Positions 58,854 through 64,000 of a stretch of 64,000 bases of DNA are shown here, piece by piece. A program made the position numbers and the translations under genes. The stretch's first letter is position 1. The number at the start of each line of letters is the position of its first letter. The stretch comes from Gracilaria domingensis (Eukaryota; Rhodophyta; Florideophyceae; Gracilariales; Gracilariaceae): the NCBI GenBank assembly GCA_022539475.1, contig VCMS01000012.1:186001-250000 (forward strand), written 5' to 3'. The notes under the pieces were generated by a model, which searched no databases, was not told the DNA's origin, and saw nothing but the letters and a program-made list of their open reading frames with translations.

Positions 58854-59495
58854 ATGACACGTCAATCCTGTTTTATAACGCTTGCCTCTCATAGTGACAC
58901 CAGCAATCGCGCCGTGCTCTTCATCCACCCCCAAAGTCTTCCGTCAACAGAGTCAGCCTACTTCGAACGTGAGATAAGAGAACAACTATGCATTGTGCCA
59001 CCCACCGGACCATTGACTCTGGTATATTGCCACGGGGCTATAGCTGAAGAACACCCACCAACCCTTCAAGCCGTTCGCTCCTTTCGAGCTGCATATGAGA
59101 AAGTCGTTCCCAACAGCATCCGCTCACGAATTGAAAGAATCATTGCTCTGCATGTCTCCTTCGTCACGCGCTCCCATATCTATATGTCTTCGTTTCAATT
59201 GCAAAATCAAGAATACTCCAAGCTGCAGTATTGCGACCTCATTGCCGACCTCGAGAAAGCTTTGGGCGTTGATGCTACACTCCTTCCGCTTCAAACCGTC
59301 GATTTTGATTATGATGAAATCATGAGATGTTGGGTGGGGCGTCAGCACCAGTCGTCGAATCGATTGCAACAATTGGAAAACGCTCCAGACCCATCGAAAT
59401 CCCTCATAGACCTCAGTGCCATATCTCTGTCTACTATAGATGAACCGGTACAACAGCCGACCCCAAGTCAATCAGGACACTCGCTTGAACCTTAG
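58854..59495 (+). CDS. CRAL-TRIO/BCH-like domain protein
   Basis: A 213-residue protein resembling the Sec14-type lipid-binding fold in its divergent form (CRAL-TRIO 2, as in the BCH domains of BNIP-2, GDAP2 and p50RhoGAP). Support: a strand-turn LTLVYCHGAIAEEHPPTLQA (about residues 54-73), an amphipathic helix VRSFRAAYEKVVPNSIRSRI, then RIIALHVSFVTRSHIYMSSF, which parallels the xLxxLYVVHPSxWIR strand of that family. There is no extra domain; the last 50 residues are Ser/Pro/Gln-rich and disordered. The likely role is binding a lipid or small GTPase, but this is family inference only. The gene is convergent with MnmG: the stops are 16 bp apart, so 3' ends must overlap. Confidence 0.65.
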   Translation: MTRQSCFITLASHSDTSNRAVLFIHPQSLPSTESAYFEREIREQLCIVPPTGPLTLVYCHGAIAEEHPPTLQAVRSFRAAYEKVVPNSIRSRIERIIALHVSFVTRSHIYMSSFQLQNQEYSKLQYCDLIADLEKALGVDATLLPLQTVDFDYDEIMRCWVGRQHQSSNRLQQLENAPDPSKSLIDLSAISLSTIDEPVQQPTPSQSGHSLEP

Positions 59496-59511
59496 GGACC
59501 CCGTTGTTCTT

Positions 59512-61572
59512 TCAACTCAACATCAAAGCTTCGTTTATACGCGCACGACGCGTTGAACGAGATCTTCTCCGAAGGTGAGAACGAAGGAGACTTAAACCTG
59601 CTGGAGTTACTCCTGAAATTTGTCCTGCCTCCCACAAAGTCTTGGGTTTCTCATTGTTCAACTTTTCCCTGTCCTCTGTTGAAAGCCCAGAAATGGAATC
59701 GTACTCAAAATCCTTATCAACACGTAAGCCCTCGTCTCGCCGCAGTCGGTCAATGTCGACCTGGTGTCGCCTGATATGGCCTTCATATTTGCTCTCTGCT
59801 TCTAGATGCCTCATAATTTCGACATGACGGGCAACCTCTCGCAGCGGCTCACAATACTCTTGAAATTCTTCGCAGATATGTTCGATGGTGACGCCTGTAC
59901 GTGATAGTGCTTGCCAAGCGCTTAATCTATGCTTCCCATCGATAGCTCCACTCGGAAATAAACTGTCAAAAGCTCTTCCTTTCCACTCGCTGGGTGTTAG
60001 CTTTGTACACCGCAGGGCTTCGCTCGCACTGCGTACTATTCGCTGCTTTGCTTCGAAATGAGACCATCGTTCATCCGAAACACAGCCAACAGCTTTTCCA
60101 ATCGGTGTCAACCGCTTATCGGCATTATCCGGCCTCAGACTGGTTCGAAACTCTGCACGCGATGTAAGCATTCTATATGGCTCAGATGTACCAAGGCGAG
60201 TCAGGTCATCTAGGAGAACTCCAATATACGCATCGGAACGTCCGAGACGGACATAGCCGTCTCGAAAACAATCCTCTACCGAATACGAGGGGTCAAGATT
60301 AGCACCACTTCCATTACCAGTAGGATTCAAGCTTAGCGTGGCATTGATACCAGCCAGAATACCTTGCGCAGCTGCCTCTTCGTAGCCTGTGGTGCCATTT
60401 ATTTGCCCCGCAAGGAACAATCCACGCAAGCGCTTGCATTCTAGATTGGGCGACAACTCTCGCGGATCAACATAATCGTATTCCACAGCGTAGCCTGGTA
60501 TATGAATTCGTGCACGCTCGAGTCCCGGAATTGAGTTAACAACTTTCTCCTGGATTTCCGCAGGCAGTGACATAGAGATACCGGCTGGATAAACAAGATT
60601 TGAGTTAAGACCTTCTGGTTCCAGCCATACGGTATGTCCATCTCGATCACCGAATCTCTCTATTTTGGCTTCCAAACTTGGGCAGTATCGAGGTCCATTG
60701 TTCGAATCGTACTTTGGCGTTAAGCCGGCAGCCATAGCCGCTCTCACTATTTCATGCGTTTCATTGCATGTCCTCGACTTGAAACAACTGAGAAATTGAC
60801 TTGAATCAAGGTTATTGGGATCAGTCATAAACGAGAAGAAAAGAGGTTTCTCATCTGATTTTTCCTCTTCTAATCCATCAAAATCTATAGTATCTCTCAA
60901 GATCCTTGGTGGCGTCCCAGTTTTCATTCTCCCAAGTCTCAAGCCAGAACTTCTTAGTGCGCGAGCAATCCCAACCGATGGAAGATCTCCTCTTCGACCT
61001 CCGTCGGTGGATAATTCTCCGACATGCATCTTTCCGTTCAAGAAGGTCCCAGTCGTTAGAATAACCGCACCAGCTTGAAGTTGCATTCCATCTTGTTCGC
61101 AGGTGTTCGCTGTTTGCACACCACAAACACGTTGATTGCTTAGAACAAAACTTTCCGCACTTCCTTCTATAACACTTAAACTTCCATGGGACTTCGACGA
61201 CAATGCCTCACGTACTGCTTCTTTATAAATGCTTCTATCACACTGTGCACGAGGTCCTCGCACAGCCATACCTCGTGACGAATTCAAGGTCCGAAATTGA
61301 ATCGATGCTTTGTCCGCAGCCCTAGCCATAATTCCATCTAGAGCATCTACCTCACGTACAAGGTGACCTTTGCCAATTCCTCCAATACTTGGGTTACAAC
61401 TCATGGCTCCTATTGTATCCAGACGGTGAGTTAATAATGCAACATTGGCTCCCATCCGGGCTACCACTGATGCCGCCTCGCATCCAGCATGTCCACCTCC
61501 AACTACGATAACATCGTAACTCCGCGAAATAGCTCTAGATCTGAAAATGTGGCGGAAGGAAGTCAGATCCAT
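59512..61572 (-). CDS. MTO1: MnmG/MTO1 tRNA uridine-5-carboxymethylaminomethyl enzyme
   Basis: An FAD enzyme that, with MnmE, installs the cmnm5 or taurinomethyl group at C5 of wobble uridine in organellar tRNAs. It has 686 residues. After a short Arg/Ser-rich leader ([18 protein letters not shown]) comes the FAD dinucleotide loop [20 protein letters not shown], then [75 protein letters not shown] and RLKTGTPPR-like [15 protein letters not shown]. The C-terminal GidA-associated part has [20 protein letters not shown] and [12 protein letters not shown]. The full set of motifs indicates an active enzyme. The ATG at 61572 is used; earlier codons lack an ATG. It modifies the same nucleotide as the SufE-MnmA protein encoded 11 kb away, also on the minus strand. 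Confidence 0.96.
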   Translation of the reverse strand: MDLTSFRHIFRSRAISRSYDVIVVGGGHAGCEAASVVARMGANVALLTHRLDTIGAMSCNPSIGGIGKGHLVREVDALDGIMARAADKASIQFRTLNSSRGMAVRGPRAQCDRSIYKEAVREALSSKSHGSLSVIEGSAESFVLSNQRVCGVQTANTCEQDGMQLQAGAVILTTGTFLNGKMHVGELSTDGGRRGDLPSVGIARALRSSGLRLGRMKTGTPPRILRDTIDFDGLEEEKSDEKPLFFSFMTDPNNLDSSQFLSCFKSRTCNETHEIVRAAMAAGLTPKYDSNNGPRYCPSLEAKIERFGDRDGHTVWLEPEGLNSNLVYPAGISMSLPAEIQEKVVNSIPGLERARIHIPGYAVEYDYVDPRELSPNLECKRLRGLFLAGQINGTTGYEEAAAQGILAGINATLSLNPTGNGSGANLDPSYSVEDCFRDGYVRLGRSDAYIGVLLDDLTRLGTSEPYRMLTSRAEFRTSLRPDNADKRLTPIGKAVGCVSDERWSHFEAKQRIVRSASEALRCTKLTPSEWKGRAFDSLFPSGAIDGKHRLSAWQALSRTGVTIEHICEEFQEYCEPLREVARHVEIMRHLEAESKYEGHIRRHQVDIDRLRRDEGLRVDKDFEYDSISGLSTEDREKLNNEKPKTLWEAGQISGVTPAGLSLLRSHLRRRSRSTRRARINEALMLS

Positions 61573-64000
61573 TGATAAAGCTTGTTTGAAGCAATTCTCA
61601 CCGGCTTGAAAGGGAGAACGAGCTGAGCTCTTACACCAAAACTTGTCTGAGCACAAGTGTTGATGGACTTATCGCGTGGCTAACCAGAACGACATCGTTC
61701 ACGTCTGGAGCAACTGCCAGTATTACATGAGACTTGTCATATATGCTTGTCATACATGCAACACCTCCCCGCGTCTGTAGTGGACTATTCTGCGAATGAA
61801 TCCAGGAACACGTCCTTGCCGTTTTTCTGCTTCTGTGCGCAATGCGCATCGTTCTCTTTGATAGATTTTATGTTTGGAGGATGATGATTAGAGCTGTTTT
61901 GCATGTTTTGCATGGGTCTTCCACGAGTACAGGGATAAAAACACGTACACGTACTCTTTCTTGTAAAGACGTGCCTTTAAGACACCTATCTATTTGAGAG
62001 TTAATTTTCAAAAAATAAGAAATTTTAGAAAAAGGACTGTCTACAAATTGTATGCTACAATACAACCAGGATTACGTTTACACGTGAGTCTAGAGAGGAG
62101 TAACCTCCTCCTCAGCCTGGCGCAGACTTTTTTATCGCATGTGTGACAAAAATCTGCGATATTGACAAGAGTTGAAGTGTGTTTCAAAGTTAACTCTGCG
62201 GAAGAACATGAATTCCTCATCATCATCATCACCATCAGTCTTCTTTACTTATGTTCGAATGGAGACTGAAGACTTTCCCATCAAGATCTTAGAAAAATCG
62301 AAAAAGTCCCTACCAACCAATGGTGGTGAGCTGTTTGCTCTCTCATTCATGAGCTCAAGGCGCGCCCAGGTCTTGCTCAAGAACCCAACGAACCAGAATG
62401 CTTCCGAAGGTACTGCCGTCACGAGAAGTATATCTGTAACCATGCTACACATATTGCGCTACTGTCCATAGTAACTTGCGTGGAAACCATCGCGTCTCCA
62501 AGGTGTTTTCTACATGGAGCGTTTCGCTACCGACGATAAATGTCCTTCTCAAACATATTTCGTCGTTCATCCCCTAGAAATCGTCGGCAGAGGCACACCA
62601 CGACGAGACGCTTCGCATGTACCATTTCGGCCGTCAGAGAAGCCAGTGCTGACTTCCTTGCACCCAATCTTCTTTTCCTGGGCGAAATCAAGCAAAAGAC
62701 CAAATGCCTAACCTGCGCTATTCTTCTTCTTCTTTAGTATGGCCTGCAACTCCGTATTGCGAAGTAGGAGATCCACGCTAATTCTATACGTGTTTCTCTC
62801 TCCTAAGGAAGGCCAAAATTTTGACGGGTGTTGCTTAATTATATCTAAACCTTTATGGTGGGTTTGTCTTCTCGCTCTTTTAGTGTGGGGAGCTCATTTC
62901 GCCGGGACACACTTGTGAGCAGACATCGAAAAACCTGTACTATTATCTGACCCCAGGCGTACTTCCTCCGAGGCAACTCCGGGGTACCCTATGCCCGGAT
63001 GTTCGGTTGGGGCTTTCATTTCGAGGGATAAATTCATGTAGACGACTGTGGAGTCTTCTTCCATGGACAGGCCCGCGACATACAGCATCCGTGCAGCTAG
63101 ACGGGGAGATGTTGAAGACGTGCCGCCCAGGTCCATAATGTGGAACGGCTAGCTGACCGATCGCGTGGACGAGTTTAAACTTTCCCGGGTCACCACATAT
63201 CTCTCTCGTTCTTACGTATATGTTTCATAGTAGGATCACCAATGCTCTGTGTCTTTATATGCTTGTCGTGATGAATGCTAACGAAATGGCCCCTTGATGA
63301 CGAAGAATGTCTACCAATACAAGAAAGAGGGCCCGCAAATATGGTGCTGTGATGGTCATGTAAGCCAATTACCCTGTCCCACACGTAAATGGCGACCCCG
63401 CGGAAGAAAATAGGATGATGAATGTTCATCCACGCCAAATTGTTGTTCATTGGTGTAGACCGATGGTTTTCTCCCTGCTTCTTAGGCAACAGACAACAGA
63501 AAACACGCAATAGAGCAAGAATAGAAGAAGTGAAAGACAATTGGCCCTCAAAGAACTATCACTACACTGTTGGTTTCTAGTACTTGTTCACGAGCACCGC
63601 CTCGGTTAAAAGGTGCAATGAGTAGGCAGATATCGGTACAGGGGTATATGGTCATGAGCAAAACTTATTGGCCTGGCTGAGAGAGGCGCATTCAGTGCAA
63701 AGGGCAACTCCGGCATGTCTGTTAACGGATAGTACCTCCGAGTCAAGCATTCGCTTTGCACAGCTATGTTTCGTCCCCCGGTTCACTCTTGCTCAACTAA
63801 TATCAAGACCGTTCCGAGCGCTTCGACGGATGCGGACGCGTGTCTGCGCACGAAATGAGAAAGTATGTTGACTTGATTCTTTTCTTCGCAACAAGTTGCA
63901 CGTTCCTCTTCGTGGTTAGCAGCACCCAAGTTTCCAGCATGCGTCCACACTATCGAGTTGGGACCGGAAAAAGAATAATGTTCGACGTGGTTCCGTCATG
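61573..64000. other. 2.4-kb terminal region without a recognised gene
   Basis: It starts with the MnmG promoter. Beyond it there are only short frames. The most protein-like are minus-strand 62894-63136 (80 codons, with LAARMLYVAGLSMEEDS) and 63190-63540 (116 codons); neither matches a family I know. A TCATCATCATCATCACCATC triplet run lies at about 62215-62236. A gene could begin beyond the right edge. Confidence 0.5.

Noticed and set aside
62215-62236. TCATCATCATCATCACCATC run as a metal-binding or repeat array
   Set aside because: A short triplet microsatellite without a supported coding frame.
1-64000. CRISPR arrays, bacterial operons, phage genes
   Set aside because: No evenly spaced direct repeats, ribosome-binding-site pattern or phage proteins; gene content is eukaryotic nuclear.

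Overview
This is a nuclear window from a compact, intron-poor eukaryote. It carries at least 22 supported host protein genes, one intron-containing tRNA gene and four groups of mobile DNA. Evidence for a eukaryote includes SPT16, a membrin SNARE, V-ATPase subunit H, Miro, NOSIP, taxilin and Tim50-like proteins, TATA/CCAAT promoter motifs, GT..AG introns (three found, in only two genes) and a tRNA intron at the canonical position. A dehydroascorbate reductase with a leader, a SufE-type sulfur carrier, a Hint-domain secreted protein, almost no introns and dense genes between repeat-rich gaps all suggest a red alga, possibly florideophyte-like (Chondrus type). That assignment is inference from gene style; no rRNA or plastid marker is present.

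Layout. Positions 1-548 are unassigned. 549-5985 is a young-looking Ty1/copia LTR element on the minus strand. 5986-10708 is AT-rich and gene-free, and holds an 872-bp non-autonomous hAT-type transposon with a perfect 8-bp target duplication. A dense gene block follows from 10.7 to 43.4 kb: a PQ-rich hypothetical protein and pantothenate kinase (divergent), V-ATPase H (three exons), a DUF547 protein, a secreted Hint protein, a DeSI-type isopeptidase, membrin, a Tim50-like protein, tRNA-Val(UAC), kynureninase, taxilin, NOSIP, SPT16, a BuGZ/ZNF207 zinc-finger protein, Miro (two exons), a four-finger C2H2 protein, nicotinate phosphoribosyltransferase and a GT14 glycosyltransferase.

After a 1.9-kb gap come a TauD-like dioxygenase, a SufE-MnmA fusion, the RNA cytidine acetyltransferase NAT10/Kre33, a PI-PLC X-domain protein, dehydroascorbate reductase, a dead pogo/Tigger-like transposon, a CRAL-TRIO-like protein and MnmG. 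The last 2.4 kb hold no gene I can support.

The most interesting feature is the gene at 46851-48662. It fuses a SufE sulfur-acceptor domain, with its Cys kept, to a complete MnmA tRNA 2-thiouridylase. This would put sulfur delivery and wobble-uridine thiolation in one organellar polypeptide. MnmG, which modifies position 5 of the same uridine, lies about 11 kb away, and NAT10 (RNA ac4C) is divergent from the fusion gene, so three RNA-modification genes sit within 15 kb. The second highlight is the secreted hedgehog-type Hint protein with an unfamiliar N-terminal domain. Mitochondrial proteins (Tim50-like, Miro, MnmG) and NAD-related enzymes (kynureninase, NAPRT) also recur, but I see no operon-like logic linking them.
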